This document shows positions 41,692 through 50,033 of a DNA stretch of 64,000 nucleotides, in pieces. Source of the DNA: RGIG5612 sp045616165 (GTDB taxonomy: Bacteria > Bacillota > Clostridia > Lachnospirales > Lachnospiraceae); the NCBI GenBank assembly GCA_045616165.1, contig JAZLGF010000029.1, positions 13,035 through 77,034 of the forward strand, in the 5' to 3' direction. Within the stretch, counting starts at the first letter, position 1. Each line of letters begins with the position of its first letter. The notes beneath the pieces are model-generated. The model was not told the origin of the DNA. It did no database searches and saw only the letters and a list, made by a program, of their open reading frames with translations. The translations under genes were made by a program, and so were the position numbers.

Positions 41692-42411
41692 ATGGACTTT
41701 CTTTCACAATTTAAGCTTTGTTTTATAGAGGATAATAGATGGCAATGGATACTAGAGGGTTTAAAAAACACTCTAGTCATTACCATCTTTGCTCTATTAA
41801 TAGGAATTGTTCTTGGAATAATCATTGCTGCTGTTCGCTCAACGTATGATAAAAACGGCGCAGCTATGAAGAAAAAAGGTGGCATAGGATATGTCTTATT
41901 GAAAATAGGTAATATCCTGTGCAATATTTTTGTTACTATTATTCGTGGGACACCTGTTGTTATTCAACTTTTAATTGTTTACTTTGTAATACTTATAAAT
42001 GTTCAAAATGGTCTCATTGTTGCAATTATTGCTTTTGGTGTTAACTCTGGAGCATATGTTTCAGAAATTTTCAGAAGCGGTATTATGTCTATAGATGAAG
42101 GCCAATTCGAAGCCGGCCGTTCCTTAGGTTTTAGTTATTCACAAACTATGTTTCACATAATTCTTCCTCAGGCAATTAAGGTTATACTTCCTATGCTCTT
42201 TAATGAACTTATTGTTTTAATTAAAGAAACTTCCGTTGCCGGTTATGTTGGAATAATGGATCTTACAAGAGCCGGTGATAAAATTAGAGGTAGAACCTTC
42301 ATTGCTTTTATGCCTTTAATCGCAGTAGCAGTTATTTATCTTATCATAGTATTTATCCTTACCCAATTGCTACAGCTTTTGGAAAGGAGGTTAAGAAAGA
42401 ATGAACGATAA
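41692..42411 (+). CDS. Amino-acid ABC transporter permease
   Basis: The 239-residue HisM/GlnP-type permease has about five transmembrane helices. It carries the family's N-terminal signature (IRGTPVVIQLLIVYF) and the EAA loop for contact with the ATPase (EAGRSLGFSYSQTMFHIILPQ). It forms the homodimeric channel. The last 11 bp overlap the ATPase gene. Confidence 0.93.
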   Translation: MDFLSQFKLCFIEDNRWQWILEGLKNTLVITIFALLIGIVLGIIIAAVRSTYDKNGAAMKKKGGIGYVLLKIGNILCNIFVTIIRGTPVVIQLLIVYFVILINVQNGLIVAIIAFGVNSGAYVSEIFRSGIMSIDEGQFEAGRSLGFSYSQTMFHIILPQAIKVILPMLFNELIVLIKETSVAGYVGIMDLTRAGDKIRGRTFIAFMPLIAVAVIYLIIVFILTQLLQLLERRLRKNER

Positions 42412-43153
42412 TGCTTTAATCGAAGTTCGTGGCCTGAAAAAATATTATAGTTCTGGCGATGAGCAAGTAAAAGCTCTAGATGGAATCAATATTGATATTA
42501 ATAAAGGCGATGTCGTTGTTATTGTTGGCCCTTCAGGTAGTGGCAAATCAACTTTCCTTCGCTCTCTTAACCTTTTAGAGCAACCTACAGAAGGACAAAT
42601 CTATTTTGATGGCGAAGATATAAATTCAAAAGCCGCAAATATTAATACGCATAGACAAAAAATGGGGATGGTGTTCCAACACTTTAATTTGTTCCCACAT
42701 AAAAAAGTTATTGATAATATTACTCTTGCTCCTATTAAATTAAAGGGTTTGAAAAAGCAAGATGCTTTAATAAAAGCTATGGAACTTTTAGAAATGATTC
42801 AGCTTGATGATAAAGCAAGCTCTTACCCTTCACAACTTTCTGGTGGTCAAAAACAGCGTATCGCAATAGCAAGAGCGCTCGCTATGGAACCAGAAGTTAT
42901 GCTTTTTGATGAGCCTACTTCTGCTCTCGATCCTGAGATGGTAGGTGAAGTTCTAGATATTATGAAGAAGCTAGCAAAAGAAGGCATGACAATGGTCGTT
43001 GTAACACATGAAATGGGATTTGCTAAAGAAGTTGGAACTCGTGTGATTTTTATGGACCATGGTCAAATCATGGAAGAAAACAATCCAAAAGATTTCTTTG
43101 AAAATCCAAAGAACGAAAGACTTCAGGATTTCCTTTCAAAAGTTTTAATTTAA
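42401..43153 (+). CDS. Amino-acid ABC transporter ATP-binding protein
   Basis: A 250-residue GlnQ/HisP-type ATPase with Walker A GPSGSGKST, Q-loop MVFQHFNLFPH, signature LSGGQKQR, Walker B MLFDEPTSALD and switch His in VVTHEMGF. It powers the permease. The start overlaps the permease gene, with AAAGGAGG about 10 bp before. It ends the operon at a GC-rich palindrome. Confidence 0.95.
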   Translation: MNDNALIEVRGLKKYYSSGDEQVKALDGINIDINKGDVVVIVGPSGSGKSTFLRSLNLLEQPTEGQIYFDGEDINSKAANINTHRQKMGMVFQHFNLFPHKKVIDNITLAPIKLKGLKKQDALIKAMELLEMIQLDDKASSYPSQLSGGQKQRIAIARALAMEPEVMLFDEPTSALDPEMVGEVLDIMKKLAKEGMTMVVVTHEMGFAKEVGTRVIFMDHGQIMEENNPKDFFENPKNERLQDFLSKVLI

Positions 43154-43158
43154 AGCGA

Positions 43159-43224
43159 GCGGACCGTACGGGTTCGTTATCGGCGAGTTGGAACCCGAGC
43201 CAGGAACGAATTCGTACGGTCCGC
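43159..43224. repeat. GC-rich 66-bp palindromic element between convergent operons
   Basis: GCGGACCGTACG (43159-43170) is repeated inverted at 43213-43224, with an inner TTCGTT/AACGAA pairing (43173-43178 with 43205-43210). A competing hairpin GGGTTC/GAACCC (43170-43175 with 43191-43196) overlaps it. Its GC content contrasts with the AT-rich surroundings. No T run follows on either strand, so it is not a standard intrinsic terminator. It sits between two converging operons. Confidence 0.75.
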
Positions 43225-43236
43225 GAGCATAAATAA

Positions 43237-43686
43237 TTACTTTTGTTCGGTTTTTGCGGCGGCTTTGGCGGCGGCCTGAGCCTTAAGTTCTGCGATTTGT
43301 TCTGGTGTAAGTTTAGGTTTATTCTCCTTGAAGAATGTTCCTGTAACCATTAAATCGTTTATATCTGTTGCTACCATATGGTAGTCTTCTGTCATAGTAA
43401 TGGCTTTTCTTCCACAGAAATCTGCGCATGTTCCGCAAAACGTACAGCTTGTTAAATTAAATGTGTATGTGATGTTTTGGCCACCTTCAACTTCTTCTAC
43501 AGTTTTCTCAATGGCACTAGGTGAACATACTTTAATACACAAACCGCATGCCACACATTTAGAAGCATCATACGCAATACGTCCCCTATAATTAGGCTTA
43601 GCATCAACATTAACCTTCGGGAATAAAACTGTACTAGGTTTTGAGAATAAATTCTTTATCGCAATTGGTAAAAATGGAAAATTCAT
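43237..43686 (-). CDS. mbhN: Mbh-type hydrogenase 2x[4Fe-4S] ferredoxin subunit (MbhN/NuoI-like)
   Basis: The 149-residue protein has two classical cluster motifs (CVACGLCIKVC and CTFCGTCADFC), like MbhN and NuoI, which pass electrons from ferredoxin to the proximal cluster subunit. The last 25 residues form an Ala/Lys-rich tail (AELKAQAAAKAAAKTEQK) not needed for clusters. It is the last gene of the hydrogenase operon, overlapping mbhJ by 1 bp. Confidence 0.9.
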   Translation of the reverse strand: MNFPFLPIAIKNLFSKPSTVLFPKVNVDAKPNYRGRIAYDASKCVACGLCIKVCSPSAIEKTVEEVEGGQNITYTFNLTSCTFCGTCADFCGRKAITMTEDYHMVATDINDLMVTGTFFKENKPKLTPEQIAELKAQAAAKAAAKTEQK

Positions 43687-44153
43687 TATTTATTCTCGCC
43701 TCCTTTCTTATCTGTCATAGCAAGTCTTTTTTCTTTAAGAATCTGGGTTGCTTTATAAAGACCTTCTATAACCGCTTCTGGTTTTGGTGTGCATCCTGCG
43801 ATTGCCACATCAACATGTACATATTTTTCAAGTGGCCCTTCAATTGAATAACTGCCCTTAAATACGTTACCTGATTGTGGACATGAACCAATTGAAACTA
43901 CTACCTTTGGTTCTGGAACCTGCTCTAGTGTTCTTACAAGTCTATCTTTTGACTGACTTGTAATAGGACCTGAAACAACTACGATATCAGCATGTCTAGG
44001 TGTTCCCGCAAGCTTAAATCCGAATCTTTCAGCATCATATCTTGGTGTGAGAACTGCGACAAGTTCGATATCGCATCCGTTACATGAGCCTGTATTTATG
44101 TGGTAGATCCAAGGAGATTTTGCTGTTGCATCTGATATTATTTTCTTAAACAT
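43686..44153 (-). CDS. mbhJ: Mbh-type [NiFe] hydrogenase small subunit (MbhJ/NuoB-like)
   Basis: The 155-residue protein has the four cysteines that hold the proximal 4Fe-4S cluster (GSCNGCDIE, GSCPQSG, AGCTPKPEAV), as in NuoB, EchC and MbhJ. It transfers electrons to the NiFe site in the large subunit. It is in one operon with mbhM and mbhN. Confidence 0.9.
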   Translation of the reverse strand: MFKKIISDATAKSPWIYHINTGSCNGCDIELVAVLTPRYDAERFGFKLAGTPRHADIVVVSGPITSQSKDRLVRTLEQVPEPKVVVSIGSCPQSGNVFKGSYSIEGPLEKYVHVDVAIAGCTPKPEAVIEGLYKATQILKEKRLAMTDKKGGENK

Positions 44154-44165
44154 ATTTTCTACCTC

Positions 44166-45125
44166 CTATAGACCAACGAATACAAGGATAAGACTTACTA
44201 AAGCTAATCCCGTAACTATTATCCAATAAAACTTAAATAAATGTTCAATCTTAAGACGTGCCGTTATCGCATGAATTAATGTCATGCAGATAACTGTAAG
44301 TCCAGCGCAAATCGCTACTTCAATTAAAACATTTAAGATTACTATTCCTGTGTTGATGCCACCAAGGAAAAGGTTTGTAAAGAGTGCTGTCATTACAAAC
44401 ATTTTGATAGCTGTGTTAAGTTTGAAAATTCCTAAAGGAGCTCCGCTGTATTCAACAACTGGTCCTTCACAAATTTCTGTCTCAGCTTCAGCAACATCAA
44501 AAGGCTGGGTTCCAACTTCTGCTGGAATTATAAGTAGGAATGCTATTGCCGCTGGAATTAAAGCCGGATGAGCAATAAGACATCCTTCATAGTTTTGGAA
44601 AATTAAAATGTTTTCCATTGAAAAACTAAGTGCTCCACCACCAACATATCTAGCTATTGCTAAAAATACCATAATAAGAGGGAGCTCATAAGCCATCATT
44701 GTTACCATCTCACGTGAGATACCAACACCAGCGTAAGGTGAGCCCGAAGCACTACCACCTATAATCATTGCAACTGCCGGGATAGTAAGCAAATACAGGA
44801 TAACGATTAAATCGGCTGAACATGTAAATGCGAAAAATCCAAGCGTTGGAACGAAAGTCATAAGTACAACCAAACTTGCAAGTCCCGCAAGTGGCGCAAT
44901 AATGTAAACTGTTCTATTTGCTGCCTGTGGAATAATTGTTTCTTTGCCCATGAGCTTAAAGAAATCATAGAACGGCTGCAAAATAGGTGGACCTACTCTC
45001 TTTTGCATTCTTGCTAAAATTTTTCTATCAATTCCAGCAAGCAAAAGTCCAACTACAAAAACGAAAAGAAAGCCTGGGAATATCAAGACATAAAATAATA
45101 TTGAAAGTATCTGTAAAAATATCAT
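44166..45125 (-). CDS. mbhM: Mbh-type hydrogenase membrane anchor (MbhM/NuoH-like)
   Basis: A NuoH/HyfC-type integral membrane protein with about eight helices. The conserved loop after the first helix (RKILARMQKRVGPPILQPFYD) and the acidic loop EAETEICEGPVVEYSG are both visible; they link the catalytic arm to the ion channel. The ATG at 45125 is chosen because AAAGGAGG lies 5 bp before it. An in-frame upstream ATG lies within the preceding gene and has no such site. Confidence 0.9.
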   Translation of the reverse strand: MIFLQILSILFYVLIFPGFLFVFVVGLLLAGIDRKILARMQKRVGPPILQPFYDFFKLMGKETIIPQAANRTVYIIAPLAGLASLVVLMTFVPTLGFFAFTCSADLIVILYLLTIPAVAMIIGGSASGSPYAGVGISREMVTMMAYELPLIMVFLAIARYVGGGALSFSMENILIFQNYEGCLIAHPALIPAAIAFLLIIPAEVGTQPFDVAEAETEICEGPVVEYSGAPLGIFKLNTAIKMFVMTALFTNLFLGGINTGIVILNVLIEVAICAGLTVICMTLIHAITARLKIEHLFKFYWIIVTGLALVSLILVFVGL

Positions 45126-45138
45126 CTCGGCCTCCTTT

Positions 45139-47061
45139 CTACATAAATGTGGCAAACATAACAATTACTACAATTGCTGTTGCTACAACAGTCCATATAG
45201 CATAGTTATTTAAGTTGCCATCATGTGCTTTATCCATAAATTTAAAGTATCCTTTGAAGTTCTTCTTAAAGCCCCAGAAAAGATCACTTCCACTAACATG
45301 GCTATGTTCGCTCTTTTCACCACCAAAGAATGTTGCATATTTTCCATCAACTTCTTCGCTTGTTTTAGCTTCGAGTACAGGACCTCTTGTATTCTGGCCT
45401 GTAATAATAACGATGAAAACTGCTACAAAAATTATTATGAAAAGAAGAAGCCAAAGCACTGGATTCCAGAAGCTAAATTCTGCTACTTCAATAGTTTGAG
45501 TAACTACACCCGCCTGCGCGGCGTATCCATTACCCATCATCATATCAATATAATTTGTAACATTAAGTGTTGCGTCTGTAGCAGGTACAAGTAAGTACTG
45601 GCTTACATATGGATAAGCAACACCACTTATTAAGCAAAGCGCTGACATAATCCACATAGGAACTCTCATTGAAGCTGGAACTTCTTTAGCATCTTTGCAT
45701 TTTTCTCCGAGCTGTCCGAAGAATACAGCCTGGGTAACTTTTATGAAAGAAGCAAGAGTCATTACCGAAACTACAACAGCAACAATTGTTGCAATTATGA
45801 ATAAGAAATTATTACTTTCTATTCCTTTTTGGTAAGTTGCCTGATAAATCATCCACTTAGAAGCAAAACCGTTAAATGGTGGAAGACCTGAAATCGAGAA
45901 GGCTCCAACTAAGAAACAAATTGTTGTCTTTGGCATCTTCTTTGAAAGTCCTCCGAGTTTATCGAGGTCAGTTGTTCCAACTGAATAAAGAACAGCACCG
46001 GCACAAAGGAATAATAAACCTTTGAACAATGTATGGTTCAATGCATGGAAAAGACCACTTTGAAGTCCAAGGGCCGAGCCAAGTCCAATAGACATAATTA
46101 CATAACCAATCTGTGAAATACTATGGTATGCAAGAAGTCTCTTGAAATCATGTTGTGCAAGAGCCATTGTTACGCCAATGAACATAGTTAGCATGCCAAA
46201 GATTACAAGTAAGATTTGCATTGTTCTTGAATTCATTGCTACAAACACGATGTACATAACTCTTATCATGCCGTAAACTCCGGCCTTGTTAACCATTCCT
46301 GAAAATACCATAGACATTGATGTCGGAGCAGTTGTATATGAATCTGCTGCCGGTGTATGGAATGGAACAATGTATGATTTAACGCCAAGACCTATAAAGA
46401 TAAGTGAAAGCGCCATAATTGTTGTTGGTGTAAGACCACTTGAAAGTATTGATGAAAGCTGAGCCATATTCAAAGTGTGGCATTGCAAGTAAACAAGTGC
46501 GATACCAGCTAAGATAAGGCTTGAGCCAATCGATCCAATAACCAAATACTTAAATGCTGCTTCAAGTGCACCCTTCTTATAATTTCTAAATGCTGTTAAA
46601 GCAACACATGAGAATGTCATGATTTCAATCATAACAAACATGTTGAAGATATCACCTGTCATTACCAAACCTAAAACAGATGCTGTAAGCATAAGTGAAA
46701 GTGTGTAGTAATGGCCAAGGTGGTCATCTTTTTCCATGTACCTAATTGAATAGATGCATGACATAAGTGAGGTGAATACAACTAAAAGCGCAAAGAATAA
46801 ACTAAGCGCATCGACTTCGTATCCAATACCTATTGCAAAGCCTTCAACCGGTGTCCATCCACCCATCCAATAAGAGATTATTTCTCCATCAAAAAGTACC
46901 GGCTTAACAAGGAATGCAATAAGCGCAAAAGCCGCACCCATAAATCCAATTGCTAAAATATTTCTAACAAGTTTATTTTTCTTTCCGAAAATCTCAAGTA
47001 AGAAAGCTCCGAGGAACAATCCCATTACGGCGATTACCGGAAAATGTTCATAGAATATCAT
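45139..47061 (-). CDS. mbhH: Antiporter-like subunit (MbhH/MrpD/NuoL-like) with C-terminal MbhI-like extension
   Basis: The 640-residue protein has about 14 transmembrane helices of the complex I NuoL/M/N and MrpD family (LMTGDIFNMFVMIEIMTFSC, the Lys of LLAYHSISQIGYV). It is about 130 residues longer than single MbhH. The extension has a TM helix, a soluble segment (HVSGSDLFWGFKKNFKGYF) and a final TM helix (YAIWTVVATAIVVIVMFATF), consistent with fused MbhI. It moves H+ or Na+ driven by the redox arm. It overlaps the mrpC-like gene by 4 bp. Confidence 0.88.
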   Translation of the reverse strand: MIFYEHFPVIAVMGLFLGAFLLEIFGKKNKLVRNILAIGFMGAAFALIAFLVKPVLFDGEIISYWMGGWTPVEGFAIGIGYEVDALSLFFALLVVFTSLMSCIYSIRYMEKDDHLGHYYTLSLMLTASVLGLVMTGDIFNMFVMIEIMTFSCVALTAFRNYKKGALEAAFKYLVIGSIGSSLILAGIALVYLQCHTLNMAQLSSILSSGLTPTTIMALSLIFIGLGVKSYIVPFHTPAADSYTTAPTSMSMVFSGMVNKAGVYGMIRVMYIVFVAMNSRTMQILLVIFGMLTMFIGVTMALAQHDFKRLLAYHSISQIGYVIMSIGLGSALGLQSGLFHALNHTLFKGLLFLCAGAVLYSVGTTDLDKLGGLSKKMPKTTICFLVGAFSISGLPPFNGFASKWMIYQATYQKGIESNNFLFIIATIVAVVVSVMTLASFIKVTQAVFFGQLGEKCKDAKEVPASMRVPMWIMSALCLISGVAYPYVSQYLLVPATDATLNVTNYIDMMMGNGYAAQAGVVTQTIEVAEFSFWNPVLWLLLFIIIFVAVFIVIITGQNTRGPVLEAKTSEEVDGKYATFFGGEKSEHSHVSGSDLFWGFKKNFKGYFKFMDKAHDGNLNNYAIWTVVATAIVVIVMFATFM

Positions 47062-47417
47062 CCGCGAATCCTCCTTACTTCATCAACATTAATTGTTTGA
47101 TATTTTTGGAATATCTTAATAATAAGTGAAAGTGCCATAGCATCTACACATGCACCGATAACAATTGATGTAAGTGTTAATGCCTGTGGTACCGGGTCAA
47201 CGAAGAATGTACTTGTTACACCATTAATCAAATCTGAAAGAGTGAAAATAGGTGCTGTACCGTTTTCGTTAAATCCAACACTTACGATAAAGAGGTTAAC
47301 ACCGTAATCAATACAACTAAGGCCGATTACCATCTTTATCAAATTCTTTTGTGTACAAAGGGCATATAATCCTAAGCAGATGAGGATTAATGATGCAAAA
47401 TAATTAACTATTATCAT
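47058..47417 (-). CDS. mbhG: MbhG/MrpC/NuoK-like subunit
   Basis: The 119-residue protein has three transmembrane helices and the conserved motif VIGLSCIDYGVNLFIVS, with the late ALTLTSIVIGACVDAMALSL segment typical of MrpC/NuoK. It is part of the cation-translocating arm. Overlaps neighbours by 4 bp on both sides. Confidence 0.9.
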   Translation of the reverse strand: MIIVNYFASLILICLGLYALCTQKNLIKMVIGLSCIDYGVNLFIVSVGFNENGTAPIFTLSDLINGVTSTFFVDPVPQALTLTSIVIGACVDAMALSLIIKIFQKYQTINVDEVRRIRG

Positions 47418-47911
47418 TCTTCATCCTCCTCATCTATAAAACCTTCTTCCTCTTTTGTTCCTACTCCCGGAGCTAAAAGTCCAAGAAGTAATAAGATAAG
47501 GAAGCCCATACCTGTAAGAACCTTAATACCTACTGCATAACCCATAAATGTGATGTTACCAGCACTAATTAAGTTTCCTACTTCACCATCGTTAAAGAAT
47601 ACATTCTTAGCAAATACAGAACCAGCAACAATTCCAATAAATCCTAAAAGAACATAAAGGATTGAGCCAAGTGATTCTATAACGCTTAAGTATCTAAATT
47701 TAACAGCTTCAGAGGCTGTCTTATATCCATATCCTAAATATAAGAATACAGCTGTGCTCGCAACCATAACGCCGCCTTGGAATCCTCCGCCAGGGCTTAT
47801 GGTTCCGAATAAAATAATATAAACACCAAATAAAAGTGCGAATGGGAGGATTCTATCTACGCCACATTTAACAATTATTTGACGTTCTTTAATACCGTCT
47901 TTAAATTTCAT
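47414..47911 (-). CDS. mbhF: MbhF/MrpB-domain subunit
   Basis: The 165-residue membrane protein has the MrpB/MnhB signature (FGTISPGGGFQGGVMVASTA) in the second helix region and an acidic C-terminal tail. It belongs to the Na+/H+ antiporter-like module. Overlaps the next gene by 4 bp. Confidence 0.9.
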   Translation of the reverse strand: MKFKDGIKERQIIVKCGVDRILPFALLFGVYIILFGTISPGGGFQGGVMVASTAVFLYLGYGYKTASEAVKFRYLSVIESLGSILYVLLGFIGIVAGSVFAKNVFFNDGEVGNLISAGNITFMGYAVGIKVLTGMGFLILLLLGLLAPGVGTKEEEGFIDEEDEE

Positions 47912-48267
47912 GACTTGTCTTCCTCCTTCTTCTTTAATCTTTTATGAGTTGCTAAAATTACAAACGTTCCAGCAATAGCAGTAACAAGGATAAAAGCTTC
48001 GCCTAAAGTATCATAACCACGATAATCGAATACAACAGCCGCTACGTTGTTTGCTGCCATTGTTTTATCAAGGTTTTCATTTATGATAATATCTGCGATA
48101 CCTTCTGCATTTTCGTTATCATAACCCGTAGAATCATAATAAAGATCAAGGACGTTTGTTTCGCCTTCATAAGGTACGTCAACATTTCTGTATGCATACA
48201 AAGCCGCAAGTACACCCGCAACAAAGATGACAAAGACGCTGACTAAAACGATTACTTTTTTAATCAC
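47908..48267 (-). CDS. mbhE: MbhE-like membrane subunit
   Basis: A 119-residue protein with an N-terminal TM helix, a hydrophilic middle (YEGETNVLDLYYDSTGYDN), and the characteristic VVFDYRGYDTLGEAFILVTA segment at the second helix. That segment marks MbhE and the C-terminal part of MrpA. It is needed for the ion path in the archaeal complex structure. Confidence 0.85.
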   Translation of the reverse strand: MIKKVIVLVSVFVIFVAGVLAALYAYRNVDVPYEGETNVLDLYYDSTGYDNENAEGIADIIINENLDKTMAANNVAAVVFDYRGYDTLGEAFILVTAIAGTFVILATHKRLKKKEEDKS

Positions 48268-48524
48268 TTTTCTTCATCCTCCTTCTTTGTTGTTTTTCGG
48301 ATTGCGACAATAAATAACACAGTTGTTAAAACTGCTCCTACTGCTGCCTCAGCAATAGCAACGTCAGGCGCTTGCAATAACATGAATGTTAAAGCGATGG
48401 CCGTTCCAACTACTCCAAGTGCGATTGCACTTGTTAAAAGTTTCTTGGAGAAAATTGCGAAGCATGCAGCAATAATAACGATAACTAAAACTATCGTATG
48501 TAATGAAAAAATAGCATTACTCAT
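48264..48524 (-). CDS. mbhD: MbhD-like membrane subunit (DUF4040)
   Basis: An 86-residue protein with three short TM helices and the DUF4040 motif LLQAPDVAIAEAAVGAVL, corresponding to a piece of MrpA that is a separate gene in Mbh clusters. Overlaps mbhE by 4 bp and mbhC by 8 bp. Confidence 0.87.
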   Translation of the reverse strand: MSNAIFSLHTIVLVIVIIAACFAIFSKKLLTSAIALGVVGTAIALTFMLLQAPDVAIAEAAVGAVLTTVLFIVAIRKTTKKEDEEK

Positions 48525-48858
48525 CTTCTAAATCCTCCCCATACTTGTCGCAGACTGTTTTGTCTGTTGGTTTAACTTTGTGTCTATAACCCGCTCTTGC
48601 GAGTGCATGTGATGCAATCGGGTTTGTTACTAAATAAAATACTAAAAGTACAGCAATTTTTATTGCCATATTTCCGTCTTTTAAGTAAATTGCAGCATAA
48701 AGTATTCCGCCAATTAAAACGCCTAAAATTCCAAGTGTTGCAATATTTGTGCTGGACTGCATTCTGGTAAAAAGGTCCGGCATACGAATTATTCCAACAA
48801 CACCAGCAATGGCAAACAATATGCTAATTACGATTAAGATATCAATTACAATTCTCAT
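48517..48858 (-). CDS. mbhC: MbhC/MrpG-like subunit
   Basis: A 113-residue, three-helix MnhG/MrpG protein. Family landmarks are GIIRMPDLFTRMQSSTNIATLG and the later NPIASHALARAGYR. It belongs to the antiporter module and overlaps mbhB by 4 bp. Confidence 0.9.
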   Translation of the reverse strand: MRIVIDILIVISILFAIAGVVGIIRMPDLFTRMQSSTNIATLGILGVLIGGILYAAIYLKDGNMAIKIAVLLVFYLVTNPIASHALARAGYRHKVKPTDKTVCDKYGEDLEDE

Positions 48859-49109
48859 AGCTTGCCCTCCAAATATTTTGAAATAATAAGTGTTCCAATA
48901 AATCCGAAAATAGCAGTAATGAATGCGACATCTACGTATATGCTTCGTCCTGAATACAGGGCAAATAAAATCATTGCCATATCAACTAAGATATCCATAG
49001 CATCCGCAGTCATTGCTCTATCTGCTGCTGTTGGTCCTGCGATCAGTCTATAGACTAGGACCAAAGCCATTGTTGCAAAACAAATTGCAAAAAAGATAAA
49101 TTCGTTCAA
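48855..49109 (-). CDS. mbhB: MbhB/MrpF-like subunit
   Basis: A three-helix MrpF/MnhF protein of about 84 residues (RLIAGPTAADRAMTADAM, then SIYVDVAFITAIFGFIGT). A TTG at 49109 overlaps the mbhA stop (TTGA) and has AGGAGG eight bases before it, so it is preferred. ATG codons at 49130 and 49115 are possible starts but lie before or too close to that site. It is cotranscribed with the whole module. Confidence 0.85.
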   Translation of the reverse strand: MNEFIFFAICFATMALVLVYRLIAGPTAADRAMTADAMDILVDMAMILFALYSGRSIYVDVAFITAIFGFIGTLIISKYLEGKL

Positions 49110-49651
49110 TCCCATATCCTCCTGATCCATTTTTCCATTGTACCCTTTATAGCTTCTCCAGCTTCATTAGGGTCTTCGCTTTCTACATAAATCCAATGGA
49201 TGTAATAGAAAGTTTTTCCACCTTCTTCAACTATATCCATTGTCATAGTTCCCGGTGTTAAAGTAATTGAGTTAGCGAGCATAGCCTGGCCATATTCACT
49301 AACAACTTCCGAAGGAATCTTTACAAATCCCGGTTTAATTTTTAACTTTGGATTTAATGCAATTAAAGCCATATTTACATTTGCTTTAATTAACTCCCAC
49401 ATAAATACTATTACGCAATAATACAGCAACGTAAAAAATCTCTTTGGCTTAAATAAGTGCCATGGATTCTTGTGTATAAAAAATCTAGCGCAAAACAGAG
49501 CCACAAGAACACAGACAACAACGCCGGCTATCAAAATTTCAGCGTCAAATTTTCCACTGAATATTTCAAAAATCTGGCCGGTTAAGACAAGCCACAATAA
49601 ATAGCTGATTATGAAAGTAGCTATAAATGCGGGAAATGTTGTCTTTCTCAC
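49106..49651 (-). CDS. mbhA: MbhA/MrpE-like subunit
   Basis: The 181-residue MrpE/MnhE family protein has two or three N-terminal helices and the conserved LANSITLTPGTMTMDI motif followed by a cytoplasmic domain (YYIHWIYVES). The start is set at a GTG (49651), which follows AAGGAGGAACGAA. The longer reading begins within that site at a TTG. It is the first gene of the antiporter module. Confidence 0.87.
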   Translation of the reverse strand: MRKTTFPAFIATFIISYLLWLVLTGQIFEIFSGKFDAEILIAGVVVCVLVALFCARFFIHKNPWHLFKPKRFFTLLYYCVIVFMWELIKANVNMALIALNPKLKIKPGFVKIPSEVVSEYGQAMLANSITLTPGTMTMDIVEEGGKTFYYIHWIYVESEDPNEAGEAIKGTMEKWIRRIWD

Positions 49652-49686
49652 TTCGTTCCTCCTTCTATTTTTCAAAACCTTTTGTT

Positions 49687-50028
49687 TTATTCTACTTTTA
49701 AGTTATCTACAAAATATTCGCGTCCAGCAATTATTTTAAATTTACTTGAACTACATTTTGGACATGTCTTCGAACCTTTTTTTATTTCACCTACAAAGTC
49801 ACAATCCTTACAACTTATCTTTATTGGAATTGTTTCGAAAACAAGTTTTGCATCCTGCGCAATACTCCCAACGCTAATGAGATTAAAATATTCCTGGATG
49901 CACTCTGGCATAACTCCTGAAAGTTCTCCGATTTTAAGTCTTATTTCTAAAATCTTTTTTGCCCCAGCTTCGCGCGCCGCTGGAAGAGCCGCTTCCATTA
50001 TGCCCTCAGTAATTGCAAGTTCGTGCAT
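49687..50028 (-). CDS. hypA: Hydrogenase nickel incorporation protein HypA
   Basis: A 113-residue HypA with the nickel ligands in MHELAI (Met1, His2, Glu3) and the zinc ribbon CKDC...CPKC (residues about 72-92). It delivers nickel to the large subunit with HypB, which is not in the window. It is embedded inside the structural operon, 5 bp after mbhL, which keeps maturation in step with its client. Confidence 0.93.
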   Translation of the reverse strand: MHELAITEGIMEAALPAAREAGAKKILEIRLKIGELSGVMPECIQEYFNLISVGSIAQDAKLVFETIPIKISCKDCDFVGEIKKGSKTCPKCSSSKFKIIAGREYFVDNLKVE

Positions 50029-50033
50029 ATCTC

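Noticed and set aside
43159..43224. Ordinary intrinsic terminator
   Set aside because: No T run follows on either strand, and the GC-rich arms with competing stems are unlike the other terminators in this window.
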